A stretch of 64,000 nucleotides of DNA from Limnomonas spitsbergensis (lineage: Eukaryota > Chlorophyta > Chlorophyceae > Chlamydomonadales): positions 3,348,001 to 3,412,000 of the forward strand of contig JAYJMM010000041.1 of the NCBI GenBank assembly GCA_037349105.1, written 5' to 3'. The notes beneath the pieces are model-generated. The model was not told the origin of the DNA, did no database searches, and worked only from the letters and a program-made list of their open reading frames with translations. Both the position numbers and the translations under genes were made by a program. Positions 43,263 through 53,990 of the stretch are shown piece after piece (positions within the stretch are counted from its first letter, which is position 1; every line of letters starts with the position of its first letter).

Positions 43263-46200
43263 ATGCAGGATGAGGTCAAGATGGAGCTGACAAGATGGAG
43301 CGGTCAAGATGGAGCTGACAAGATGGAGCGGTCAAGATGGAGCGGACAAGATGGAGCAGTCAAGATGGAGCTGACAAGATGGAGCGGTCAAGATGGAGCT
43401 GACAAGATGGAGCGGTCAAGATGGAGCGGACAAGATGGAGCAGTCAAGATGGAGCTGACAAGATGGAGCGGTCAAGATGGAGCTGACAAGATGGAGCGGT
43501 GAAGATGGAGCGGACAAGATGGAGCGGTCAAGATGGAGCTGACAAGATCCAACCAGCCAGCAGCGGTCAAGATGGAGCTGACAAGATCCAACGAGCCGCA
43601 GGCCCTGGTGGGGTCAGCCAAGCCGGTGGTGACCCAGCAGGTTTTGCAGAGGTGCAATGAACCGCGGGCCCAGAAGGCGCCAGCGATTCCAGTGGGAAAG
43701 CCAGTACCCCAATCAACCCCGGATTTGTTAAGGCAGGGCCTGGAATATGCGCAGGGGTTGAAAATGGGAGGAGGCACCCCTGAGTTGGTCTTGGATCCAG
43801 ATACGGCAGTGTCGCACACAGAGATCGGCCGAGGTGAGCCAGTGCCCCAATCAACCCCGGATTTTTTGAGGCAAGGCCTGGAATACGCGCAGTGGTTGAA
43901 AATGGTAGGAGGTGCATCTGAGTCGGCTCCAGATCCAAACACGGCTGTGTCGCAGCTACGGGGCGCGGATCTACGCAGTGGGCCAGAATACGCGACGCAG
44001 AAGAGGCCGCTGGGAGTGGCAAGTGCTGCGCAACGCGTTAAAAACGAGAGTGGGACGATGCCCCGTGGTGGGAATCAGATGATCAGGAAACTTGCAGATC
44101 TGCAGCCGGTAGAGGGAGCAAAAGCCGCCACCACTGAATGCCCCCCAGTAAAAAGGAAGGAGGACCTGGCCCAGCCAGTAGGGTGGAAGAGGCTAGGGCA
44201 GTGGGCCATTGGAGTGTGGAAAATTATGTGTGACGCCGAGCAGGCGGGGTTAAGCAGTCTGGCTGTGCCCCAGCAGCGCGCACCCTTGGAGGCACAGACC
44301 AGGTGTGTGGAGCAGCAAAGTAGGCAGGTGTCCCCCAACGGCTGGTCCATTTTCGATATCCTCAGCAGTGAAGGTGAGCCAAGTCCTAGGTACCAACAGC
44401 AGACCCGAGGGAATGCCTGTCCACCCAGGCGGGATAGCCTGGTAGCTAGCGAGCAGCTGCACCTCATCAACTGTGCTACGGCAGACAGTGCCTGCCCACC
44501 CAGGCAGGATAGCCCGGTAGCTAGCGAGCAGCTGCACCTGATCAACTGTATTCCGAAGGGGAATGCCTGTCCACCCAAACCAGCGGCCGGTGGCTGCGAG
44601 CCAGGCCAACTGCAGGTGCAGGCGTCACGGCTGTCTTTGCCGAGGGAGGCAGTTCCTGTGACACCTGTAGTGATCAGTGGCTGCGAGCCGGGCCAACTGC
44701 AGGTGCAGGCGCCACGGCTGTGCTTTCAGAGGGAGGCAGTTCCTGTGACACCTGTGGTGGCCGGTGGCTGCGAGCCAGGCCAACTGCAGGTGCATGCGTC
44801 ACGGCTGTGTTTGCCGAGGGAGACAGTTCCTGTGACACCTGTAGTGATCAGTGGCTGCGAGCCGGGCCAACTGCTACAGGCGTCACGGCTGTGTTCGCAG
44901 AGGGAGGCAGTTCCTGTGACACCTGTGGAGGCCGGTGGCTGCGAGCCGGGCCAAGTGCAGGTGCACGCGCCACGGCTGTGCTTTCAGAGGGAGGCAGTTC
45001 CTGTGACACATGTGGTGGCCGGTGGCTGTGAGCCAGGCCAACTGCAGGTGCAGGCGTCACGACGGTGCTTGCAGAGGGAGGCATCTGAAGTGACACCTGT
45101 GGTGGCCGGTGGCTGCGAGCCATGCCAACTGCAGGTGCATGCGTCACGGCTGTGTTTGCAGAGGGAGGCAGTTCCTGTGACACCTGTAGTGATCAGTGGC
45201 TGCGAGCCGGGCCAACTGCAGGTGCATGCGCCACGGCTGTGTTCGCAGAGGGAGGTAGTTCCTGTGACACCTGTGGTGGCCGGTGGCTGCGAGCTGGGCC
45301 AACTGCAGGTGCATGCGCCACGGCTGTGCTTTCAGAGGGAGGCAGTTCCTGTGACACCTGTGGTGGCCGGTGGCTGTGAGCCAGGCCAACTGCAGGTGCA
45401 GGCATCACGGCTGTGCTTGCAGAGGGAGGTAGTTCCTGTGACACCTGTGGTGGCCGGTAGCTGTGAGCTAGGCCAACTGCAGGTGCAGGCGTCACGGCTG
45501 TGCTTGCAGAGGGAGGCAGATCATGTGACCCCTATAGGGATCGGTGGCTGCGAGCCAGGCCAACTGCAGGTGCAGGCGTCACGGCGGTGCTTGCAGAGTA
45601 AGGCAGTTCCTGTGACACCTGTGGTGGCCGGTGGCTGTGAGCCAGGCCAACTGCAGGTGCAGGCGTCACGACGGTGCTTGCAGAGGGAGGTAGCTCATGT
45701 GACACCTGTGGTGACCAGTGGCCAAGAGCCGTGCCAACTGCAGGTGGAGGCGTCACGGCTGTGTTTGCCGAGGGAGGCAGCCCATGTGACACATGTGTTG
45801 GCCGGTAGCTGTGAGCCAGGCCATCTGCAGGTGCATGCGTCACGGCTGTGTTTGCAGATGGAGGCAGTTCCTGTGACACCTGTGGTGACCGGTGGCTGCG
45901 AGCAAGGCCAACTGCAGGTGCAGGCGTCACGGCTGTGTTTGCCGAGGGAGGCAGCCCATGTGACACATGTGGTGGCCGGTAGCTGTGAGCCAGGCCATCT
46001 GCAGGTGCATGCGTCACGGCTGTGTTTGCCGAGGGAGGCAGTTCCTGTGACACCTGTGGTGGCCGGAGGCTGCAAGCCAGGCCAACTGCAGGTGCAGGCG
46101 TCACGGCTGTGTTTGCAGAGGGAGGCAGTTCCTGTGACACATGTGGTGGAAGGTGGCTGCGCGCCAGGCCAACTGCAGGTGCAGGCGTCACGGCTGTGCT

Positions 46201-49200
46201 TGCAGAGGGAGGCATCTCCTGTGACACCTGTAGGGGTCGGTGGCTGCGAGCCAGGCCAACTGCAGGTGCATGCGTCACGGCTGTGTTTGCCGAGGGAGGC
46301 AGCCCATGTGACACCTGTGGTGGCCGGTAGCTGTGAGCTAGGCCAACTGCAGGTGCAGGCGTCACGGCTGTGTTTGCAGATGGAGGCAGTTCCTGTGACA
46401 CCTGTGGTGGCCGGTGGCTGTGAGCCAGGCCAACTGCAAGTGCATGCGTCACGGCTGTGTTTGCCAAGGGAGGCAGACCATGTGACACCTGTGGTGGCCG
46501 GTGGCTGTGAGCCAGGCCAACTGCAGGTGCAGGCGTCACGGCTGTGTTTGCAGAGAGAGGCAGTTCCTGTGACACCTGTAGGGATCGGTGGCTGCGAGCC
46601 AGGCCAACTGCAGGTGCATGCGTCACGGCTGTATTTGCAGAGAGATGCAGTTCCTGTGACACCTGTAGGGATCAGTGGCTGCGAGCCAGGCCAACTGCAG
46701 GTGCAGGCGTCACGGCTGTGTTTGCCGAGGGAGGCAGCCCATGTGACACCTGTGGTGGCCGGTAGCTGTGAGCCAGGCCATCTGCAGGTGCATGCGTCAC
46801 GGCTGTGTTTGCAGATGGAGGCAGTTCCTGTGACACCTGTGGTGACCGGTGGCTGCGAGCAAGGCCAACTGCAGGTGCAGGCGTCACGGCTGTGTTTGCC
46901 GAGGGAGGCAGCCCATGTGACACATGTGGTGGCCGGTAGCTGTGAGCCAGGCCATCTGCAGGTGCATGCGTCACGGCTGTGTTTGCAGATGGAGGCAGTT
47001 CCTGTGACACCTGTGGTGGCCGGAGGCTGCAAGCCAGGCCAACTGCAGGTGCAGGCGTCACGGCTGTGTTTGCAGAGGGAGGCAGTTCCTGTGACACATG
47101 TGGTGGAAGGTGGCTGCGCGCCAGGCCAACTGCAGGTGCAGGCGTCACGGCTGTGCTTGCAGAGGGAGGCATCTCCTGTGACACCTGTAGGGGTCGGTGG
47201 CTGCGAGCCAGGCCAACTGCAGGTGCATGCGTCACGGCTGTGTTTGCCGAGGGAGGCAGCCCATGTGACACCTGTGGTGGCCGGTAGCTGTGAGCTAGGC
47301 CAACTGCAGGTGCAGGCGTCACGGCTGTGTTTGCAGATGGAGGCAGTTCCTGTGACACCTGTGGTGGCCGGTGGCTGTGAGCCAGGCCAACTGCAAGTGC
47401 ATGCGTCACGGCTGTGTTTGCCAAGGGAGGCAGACCATGTGACACCTGTGGTGGCCGGTGGCTGTGAGCCAGGCCAACTGCAGGTGCAGGCGTCACGGCT
47501 GTGTTTGCAGAGAGAGGCAGTTCCTGTGACACCTGTAGGGATCGGTGGCTGCGAGCCAGGCCAACTGCAGGTGCATGCGTCACGGCTGTATTTGCAGAGA
47601 GATGCAGTTCCTGTGACACCTGTAGGGATCAGTGGCTGCGAGCCAGGCCAACTGCAGGTGCAGGCGTCACGGCTGTGTTTGCCGAGGGAGGCAGCCCATG
47701 TGACACCTGTGGTGGCCGGTGGCTGCGAGCCGGGCAAACTGCAAGTGCAGGCGTCACGGCTGTGCTGGCAGAGGGAGGCAGCATTTGTGACACCTGTGGT
47801 GGCCGGCGGCAGTGGGCCAGACCAGCTGCATTCGTGGGAACAGAAGCTGAACCAGCAGGTGGCTGAGGAACCAGTTGGACCAAGTGAGGTCGAGGACCAC
47901 GTGCACAGGCATGCGCCGGTGTCGGTGCAGATGCATATGCACCAACCAGAAGAGGATGGGCCTGTCACACCACCAGTGGCAGCAGCTCCTGGAGGGGCCC
48001 AGGTGCCACTATCAGACCCAGGGGCGGTCCAGCAGGCCAACAAACAGCTGGGGGCGCCAAAGAGTGAGGCATGTGTGCCTGCAGCTGCCGGCAGCCCTAG
48101 CCAGTCCCTGGTCGAGGCCTTAGGACTGGAGGGGGGCCAGACAGGCAACCTGCCAGAGGGGTTGGCCGTGCATGGTCCAACTGAAGGGGCAAGGCAGGTG
48201 ATCCCGGGCACAAGGGTGGCAAGCCCAACCAACCAGGGCAGTGCCCATGGGGAACACAAAGGACACTCACCCAAGCCAGTTGCAGCAGAGAATCCTGAGG
48301 GGTCAGAGGAGCAGGGAATCTCCATACCCATGCTGAGGGAAAAGGTTAACTGGTACCGGCAGAAGCTCAAAGGAGTGGCCAGGCAGCTGTGGGTGGCCAG
48401 GCAGCCAATGTTGGCCTGGAAGTTGAGGATGACCAGGCAGCTGAGGAGGGTGAAGCATAGCTTGGAACATGCCAATCAGAACTTACAGGCGTTGCGGCCA
48501 CAAGGCGAGGAGGAGGAAGAGCAGCAGCTGCAGCACGCAGCCATGGTTGCATGGCACGTGGTACTACCTGGGAGGCACGAGGCTGAGCAGGCCAGCCATG
48601 AGGCGAAAGAAGAGGCACAGCCACCGCAACACCAGGAGTGCATGCCCAGATTGTCCAGGCAGGAGGGCTCCCGCTCAGCAGAGCCGGGTGGGCCAGTGGG
48701 TCAAGCCAGCCCTAGCCTGAGTCTCGACCCAGACGGCTGCAGCAGTTCCAGCCTGGCAATGGCAGGCAGGGCAGCTGACAGTGACCTGGAAGCAGCTAGG
48801 AGCAGCAGGTCTCCGGTGCCAGCACCCGCGGACGACAGCAGCAGCAGAAATGTGTGTCCGGTAGCAATTCATGCGGTAGCACCTGCAGCTGTGGTGCTGA
48901 CCAGACTCTGGGAGGACCGTGCAGCAGGTGCCCGTCAGCAACCAATGGAAATCCGCAATGGCATGCGTCAGGCCATGCGGCGTAACAAAGGAGGAGTATG
49001 CATGTTCTGCGGGTTCGAGTGCGAGCACTGCGACAGGGCATGTGAGCATCTCATGGATGCCAACATCCAGAGGGGAGGAGCAAGGCAGGCAGCGCTGGAG
49101 GCGGTTGAGAACCCGGGGCCGGGTCAGCCGCGGGTGCAGGAGCCACACCAGCCCCAGAAGGCTGAGGCAGGCTCCAGCGGTGAGGAGGAAGAAGAGCCCA

Positions 49201-49601
49201 AACCAATGAGGGGCAGGGTGGAAGCTGTTGAGCAGGAAAGCATCCGGGAGCCCATGTGGTTGGCATCCAGGTATGGACAGAGGCAGCATGCGCAGCCGCG
49301 CCAAATACCCGTTCAAGCAGCACCCGCATCCACGGGGTATGGCACGATGCGGTCCAAGGTTCCGCCCAGTGTCGGCAGGTCAGTCCAAGGGCCCGAGAAG
49401 GGCAGACCCAGGGTGGGAGAGCAGAGGTACCAAGGTCAGGGTGAAAGCCTGTACAGGTATTCCGACAGCCCAGCTCGGACACCTGTGACCGGTGGGCAGG
49501 CTGCATGGCCCAGTGGATCTGGGGGCGGTGCAAGCAGGATGTCAGTGGACATGAAGGATGAGGAGGAAATGGTGGCCCCGCCAATTGTCATGCTGATTTA
49601 G
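43263..49601 (+). CDS. Giant repeat protein, about 2,000 residues, one in-frame TGA near its start
   Basis: From ATG 43263 the frame is open except for TGA at 43500-43502; downstream it is intact from ATG 43533 to 49601 (2,022 residues). Residues 1-350 of the lower part are low complexity. About 37 tandem 29-residue repeats follow (44580-47800; consensus GGCEPGQLQVQASRLCLQRE plus AVPVTPVVA), with one conserved Cys at each end of the unit. The C-terminal 590 residues have a basic helical segment near 48330-48480, Glu runs, and a Cys-rich knuckle GGVCMFCGFECEHCDRACEH near 48990-49050. No known enzyme domain is seen. It may be a surface or matrix-like repeat protein, or an unusual Gag-like retroelement product; function unknown. 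Confidence 0.55.
43276..43555 (+). repeat. 14-bp tandem repeat inside the ORF start
   Basis: About 19 units alternating CAAGATGGAGCTGA and CAAGATGGAGCGGT or CGGA. Period 14 shifts frame every unit, yet the frame stays open because no frame contains a stop. The unit at 43490-43503 has GGTGAAG instead of GGTCAAG, which creates the TGA. Confidence 0.92.
44580..47800 (+). repeat. 87-bp coding minisatellite with an 11-unit segmental duplication
   Basis: About 37 units of 87 bp encoding the 29-residue repeat. Segment about 45880-46765 recurs at about 46837-47722, exactly 957 bp (11 units) later, with only a few changes (for example CCGAGGG against CAGATGG near 46028 and 46985). The period is a multiple of three, so the reverse strand also stays open for long stretches; those are shadows. 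Confidence 0.93.
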
Positions 49602-50492
49602 CGCACCGCGCGTATTACTGAATTATCAGTTCCTTGTTATGGATTCTGTAGTCGAACCCTGTGTACAGTGCTGCTGTTGCAGTTACACTTGTGTGAATTC
49701 TCTGTTGAACAAGAGAAGTGTGTGTTTCACACTTTTTGCTCCTTCTCAGTGACTGCTGAAGTGTATGCAGCCACTATTTCTTTCTTACTTGAAGCCCTGA
49801 TTTCGTAATCACCCTTTGATCTGAAGTTGCATAGTCACTCCTCATCAAGCAAGCACAAACACTGCTCACTTTACTTGAGCAAGCACAAACACTGCTCGAG
49901 TATCGAACCACCAAAAAGAACAAGCACTAAAACTGTTCGATCCCTTTCAGTCTAAGCAAGCACAAACACTGCTTAGCCTTGAAGGTCTACTCTTGATATT
50001 TCGGCCTTTATCAGGCATTCTCCAGCCTTCCAGCTGGTTTACTACCACCAACTTCATCAACTCTTCATCAACAGCCAGTCCAGAGGCTCCAAGTCGACTC
50101 CCTGATAGATCATCAAGCGAGTCTCCCCATCTGAAGATCGCCTACAAGCGACTTCCCACTGAAGATCATCGTACCCTGTCATCAGTGTACTACATCTTCA
50201 ACTGCTGCTACAGTCACCTTCGGAAGGGTCGACCCATCAGGCAATCTTGTCAACAGTAGATAATAGTCAGGTAAGTAGTCCAGGGGATACTTATCTTAAA
50301 TACATCGACTGATTCCCAGGTTAACAGCTGGGAATTCGAGTCTCACCAGCAGTGACCAGGAATCTATCATATTCCTGAAGTCACAGCACTTTTCGGTGAA
50401 AGGGTGTCTTTGGTACTGTTATAATTATTTTCCTAAGCTTGCGCAGCGTTTCTGCTTGCGCAGTTCTTAGCCCCGACACAATTGGGTGGAGC
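49602..50492. other. Spacer with hairpin series and possible intron
   Basis: The 3' flank of the giant ORF and leader of the next ORF. Four stem-loops with a shared loop lie at 49848-49976. A donor-like GTCAG/GTAAGTAG occurs at 50270, with acceptor-like GCTTGCGCAG at about 50436-50445 and TGCTTGCGCAG at 50453-50463, so the leader of the Gag-like ORF may be spliced. No coding sequence is supported. Confidence 0.5.
49848..49976 (+). ncRNA. Four covarying stem-loops with loop AGCACAAACAC
   Basis: Loops AGCACAAACAC (one AGCACTAAAAC) at 49852-49862, 49882-49892, 49923-49933 and 49959-49969. Their stems differ but each pairs: AGCA/TGCT, CTTGAGCA/TGCTCGAG (one G-U), GAACA/TGTTC, CTAAGCA/TGCTTAG. 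Changes on both sides of the stem preserve pairing, which suggests an RNA or single-stranded DNA structure. They may act in the 3' UTR of the giant ORF or in the leader of the next gene. This is not a known RNA family to me. Confidence 0.5.
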
Positions 50493-51653
50493 ATGCTGGT
50501 GCAAGATCTTGAGGGTTTGTGGAAGGCAGTGTGTGCCACGCATTTCTCTCACGGTAGTGACCATGCGAGGGCCATTAAGGAGTTCAGGAGCCACCATCTG
50601 GCAGAGTGGGCAACGAAAGCCTTGATGGGGATCCCTCACACGGGGCAGGACAGAGCAACGCTGCTAGCAGCCTTAGGAAGGGTGTCCAAGGGAATGGCTG
50701 GACAAGAGGCGGCCATGGCGGTTAAGGCATTTGCAGACGAATGGTGCGCCAGCATGGCAGGAGATCAGGAAGAGCCCGAGTCCGAGCCAGAGGAGGAGGA
50801 GGAGCCCCAGGAGTGGGAAGGATTCGAGGCGGCCAGGCTGGAGCCAGACAGCCTCAGGGAAGTCCAGAGGTGGCAGGAGCAGACAGGGAGAGCCGTACCA
50901 GCCACAAGCCAAGCCAGGTGGGAACGCCTGGAAGCAGGCAGCAAGCTTAGCCTCAAGGGCCAGCGGAGGGCCGACGGGAGCAGACCCAGGCCAAGAAGCA
51001 TCGCGGCCAGCGAGCAACTGAGGCTGACCAGCCTGTCTCTGGCCAGGATGGCAAAGCAGAGCTCGGAGCCAAGAAGGGCAAGCAGGCAGGAGTCCTATGC
51101 GATGCTGCGGATTGTGGAAAACAAGGAAATCATCGGCCAAGAGGGCCAGGCGGACCACATCGCGGAGCTCCTGCGGGCCCGGCGGCCCAGGCAGGCGGAA
51201 GGACGGAAAGGAGGAGCCACTGCCCCGACCAAGGAAGGAGGATCCAGCAGGAAATCGAGTCCGCAGGGAACACCGGGAGAGGTGATTCGCGAAGGCATGA
51301 AGGCAGGAAGGAAGAGCGGTCAGGATCTGAGGCGAGGGAGCACACGGGTGGAACGCAGCACAGCAGGCCCTGCAGCAACCCACCCAGGCAACAGGCAGGA
51401 TCAAGGGGAGGAGTGGAGCATTAAGGGCCAGTTCAGCCGCCGTCAGAGGAAGGCAGGGCCCCCAGAAGCGAGGCAAGCGAGCGACCGTCTAGGGGCGGAC
51501 AGTCCCAGGGAAGTGCAGACCGCAGAGACAGCCGGGACCAGCGCAGCCGGAACCCAACCAGGGGTGGAGGCGGCGGGTCAGGCTCTGACCCCAGCAAATC
51601 GGATTCGGAAGGATCGGAGGGACGCGGCCCGGGATCCAGCAGGGAATCCATGA
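50493..51653 (+). CDS. Uncharacterised ORF, Gag-like leader protein
   Basis: 387 residues from ATG 50493 (the frame is open a little further upstream, but across a likely splice acceptor). An N-terminal helical domain (LEGLWKAVCATHFSHGSDHA) is followed by an acidic stretch (EEPESEPEEEEEPQEWEG) and a long basic, Arg/Ser/Gly-rich tail. No zinc knuckle, protease or polymerase is visible. Its stop overlaps the next ORF start as ATGA. It may be the first protein of a two-ORF retroelement, or a host gene; I do not recognise it. Confidence 0.45.
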   Translation: MLVQDLEGLWKAVCATHFSHGSDHARAIKEFRSHHLAEWATKALMGIPHTGQDRATLLAALGRVSKGMAGQEAAMAVKAFADEWCASMAGDQEEPESEPEEEEEPQEWEGFEAARLEPDSLREVQRWQEQTGRAVPATSQARWERLEAGSKLSLKGQRRADGSRPRPRSIAASEQLRLTSLSLARMAKQSSEPRRASRQESYAMLRIVENKEIIGQEGQADHIAELLRARRPRQAEGRKGGATAPTKEGGSSRKSSPQGTPGEVIREGMKAGRKSGQDLRRGSTRVERSTAGPAATHPGNRQDQGEEWSIKGQFSRRQRKAGPPEARQASDRLGADSPREVQTAETAGTSAAGTQPGVEAAGQALTPANRIRKDRRDAARDPAGNP

Positions 51654-52798
51654 AGCAGAAAAGGGAGAGGGTGGCCTTGGAGCAGGCGGAGGCACATTTA
51701 CAGCTGCAGAAACAGATGATCCAGCAGCTGGCCGGGGGAACCAGGTTCACCAAGATCCCCACCATCCAAGGCAACGTGCCGGTGCTGGACATGTCCCAGC
51801 CGGGGGCGGTCGCAGCCAGGCAGTACTGCCAGGCCTGCAGCTTCTGGGGCTCGCACAACCGCCTGGCATTATCCGACGAGCCGCCAGCGCTGGCAGTGGT
51901 GGCAGGGGAGATCGCAAGGTCATGCCAGTCCCCCTCAGCCATGGCCTTGCTGGTCCGATCATTAGTTGGCATGTGGAACGACAAGCCAGCCTGCATGGAG
52001 CCGCTGGTAGTCGCCATTAGGGCGGCACCTCAGGGAGACAGGGCCTCCCGGGAGGTCGAGCGGATCAAGGAGACGTGGTCGTCCCCGGGGAACGGGCCGC
52101 CAAGCGAGGTGTCCCTGCTTACCCTGTGGATCAGGGTGGTGCAGAAGGAGGTGGGCAAGCCAACTTCAGACGAGAGGGCAGCGGTCACCGGCCTCAAGCT
52201 GGGAATCAAAACCACCTTGGACCCGGGAGTCAAGCCGGAGGAGAATGTGGAGGCATTTGCCCACAGAGTCCTGTCCACGGCAGAGCTGCTGCAGATCTCC
52301 AGGGATGCAGCAGACCACTTTGGAAGAAAGCACTCGGTCTCGAACATGTTCTATGAAGGGCTGCCAGTGGCCACCATGGCCAAGCTGTACGCGTTCAGGA
52401 TGACTGTGCCCAACTACCTGTGCATGACCGACGAGGAGCAGATCACTGTGCTGACGCAGCAGGTGGTGCTGTGGGAGAGATTCGCCCTGGAAATGGGAGA
52501 CCTGGTGGTCGCAGATCACAGGCCGACGGCAGAAGACGCGGAAGAGACGGAAGAGGAGGACGAGACAGATGAGGAAGAAGAGACGGCAGAGGAGGATGAG
52601 ACGGAAGTGGCGGATGAGACGGGCGAGCGGAGAAAGCCGGCACGTTGGACACCTAGACCAACCCTGCCACCCGGCAGGGGGAGCGGGTCGTTACAAGACC
52701 AATGGCGGGCGGACTCAATAGCATCGCGTACACCAATGACAGGGGAGAATCCAATGTCACCTCGCGTGCGGTCCATTGAAGGGCCACGGTGGCGCTAG
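51650..52798 (+). CDS. Gag-like ORF overlapping the preceding ORF by ATGA
   Basis: 382 residues. It begins with a coiled-coil-like segment (ERVALEQAEAHLQLQKQMIQ). A middle alpha-helical region with EENVEAFAHRVLSTAELLQI and SNMFYEGLPVATMAKLYA resembles the retrotransposon Gag fold (F-x3-V ... F-Y-x-G-L-P). It ends in an acidic EETEEEDETDEEEETAEED run and a basic tail. No CCHC knuckle. Start and stop codons overlap (ATG 51650, TGA 51651-51653), so translation could be coupled by reinitiation or the break could be an old frameshift. No pol gene follows within 600 bp. Confidence 0.5.
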   Translation: MKQKRERVALEQAEAHLQLQKQMIQQLAGGTRFTKIPTIQGNVPVLDMSQPGAVAARQYCQACSFWGSHNRLALSDEPPALAVVAGEIARSCQSPSAMALLVRSLVGMWNDKPACMEPLVVAIRAAPQGDRASREVERIKETWSSPGNGPPSEVSLLTLWIRVVQKEVGKPTSDERAAVTGLKLGIKTTLDPGVKPEENVEAFAHRVLSTAELLQISRDAADHFGRKHSVSNMFYEGLPVATMAKLYAFRMTVPNYLCMTDEEQITVLTQQVVLWERFALEMGDLVVADHRPTAEDAEETEEEDETDEEEETAEEDETEVADETGERRKPARWTPRPTLPPGRGSGSLQDQWRADSIASRTPMTGENPMSPRVRSIEGPRWR

Positions 52799-53354
52799 GC
52801 TTCCAACGAAGAGGAGGTGTCGGCCCTCTAGGGGCAGACAGCCAAGAAGGGCTAAGGGGGAATAGGAATCCCCTAGAACGGCAGTACGCGCTGAGCACTT
52901 GACGGAACCCACGCCATACCTGGAAGAACGAGCCGGTGCCAGCCCCAGGGGAACACCCCATGGGCGGCACGACTGGCACTAGTAGGCAGCAGGCAGTGGG
53001 CCGACGGCCAGCAGGACGTAGCCTAGTACTCAAGTAAAAAGCTTTCCCGATGTACCGTAGGAGCAGGAGCAGCGAGCCAAAGGAGTACATAGTGACGACG
53101 GCTACAACAGTACTAGTAGTACAGCAGTACTCGGTAGTGCAGTACAAGGTGCCTTTGTGTACGGTGTTGTACCGTAGTTGTGAGTAGAGTGAGCCTCTTT
53201 AAGGCGACTTGGCCAGCTTTTACCATTATGGCACGGTTACTGCTTTATGGTGCGAGAAATTGAATACTGCCCCACTGGACCTACTAAAACCGGTGGGAAA
53301 ACAAATCAGAACCTCAAGCCGCCGTAATCAATTATGTTGTGTCTTCTTTTCTCA
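52799..53354. other. 3' flank of the Gag-like ORF
   Basis: No gene. AGTACTAGTAGTACAGCAGT and GTACGGTGTTGTACCGTAG near 53108-53175 form short palindromic runs. No matching LTR pair could be found by eye around 50270-53200. Confidence 0.4.
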
Positions 53355-53446
53355 CGGTATCGGCGCGGATGTGGCTTCGGCCCAAGCTGCGCTGTTTCCT
53401 TAACCCTCACGCCCCCACGGGGCGTAGCTTTCTTTCTTTCTTTCTA
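53355..53446 (+). repeat. SINE-like repeat family 1, best copy
   Basis: CGGTATCGGCGCGGATGTGG, CTTCGGCCCAAGCTGCGCTG, TTTCCTTAACCCTCACGCCC, CCACGGGGCGTAGC, then (TTTC)4. CACGCCCCCACGGGGCGTAG can fold into a hairpin. Confidence 0.85.
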
Positions 53447-53740
53447 GTCTCTAGGGATTCTGAGGCGCCGGTGTCGTTTGCCTTTCCGGCCTTCCCTTTT
53501 GGTCCTCTTTTTTGCCCCCTTTTTTAGTTTCTTCTCTTCTCCCCTCTGATCAGTGAGGCGCCCTCACGGCCAAGCTTGCTTTTGTGGACTTTCTTTTTCT
53601 GGAGCTTTGTTGAGGGCTAGTCTCTAGTGGAACTCAGGTGTCGGACTTGGCCTTCTTTGCCTTCCCGGCCTTTCCTTTTATTCCTTTCCCCCCTCTTCCT
53701 TTTAGTTTCTTTAGCTCTTGGGCCACAGAGCTCTTGTTGG
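53447..53740 (+). repeat. Tandem duplication related to a LINE 3' end
   Basis: Two imperfect copies of a roughly 180-bp unit (GTCTCTAGGGATTCTGAGGC / GTCTCTAGTGGAACTCAGGT, then TTTGCCTTCCCGGCC, TTTAGTTTCTT). The joint GCTTTTGTGGACTTTC ... GAGGGCTAGTCTCTAG resembles the end of the LINE debris at 41408-41460 (GCTTTTGTGGACTGTG ... GAGAGTTAGTATCTAG), so these are probably LINE tail copies. Confidence 0.55.
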
Positions 53741-53990
53741 CATGTTTCTATCTATGGGACATAGAGCTTAGACTTAACAAAGTCTGAGGCTGGCCGCCCA
53801 ACCCTAGAAAACCTGAGACGTAAACACAGAAAGAAGAACAGCCCGGGTGCGCATGTGGACCTCATCGACTGCTGAGAAAAGGTGAGCAGGAACAGGGAAG
53901 GCACACTGTCGATGTAGAGCTTGGTTTTGACTCCCATGCATGTCAATATATATGTCAAGCACCAGTAGTGGTTTGCGCTGAACGCCCTTA

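Noticed and set aside
45695..48475. A 926-codon minus-strand ORF opposite the giant repeat protein
   Set aside because: Shadow of the 87-bp repeats. The plus frame extends well beyond the repeats into unique sequence with a Cys-rich motif, so plus is the better choice.
42300..53200. A complete LTR retrotransposon with two LTRs
   Set aside because: Gag-like ORFs and weakly similar leaders are present, but no LTR pair, primer-binding site, protease, integrase or RT was found.
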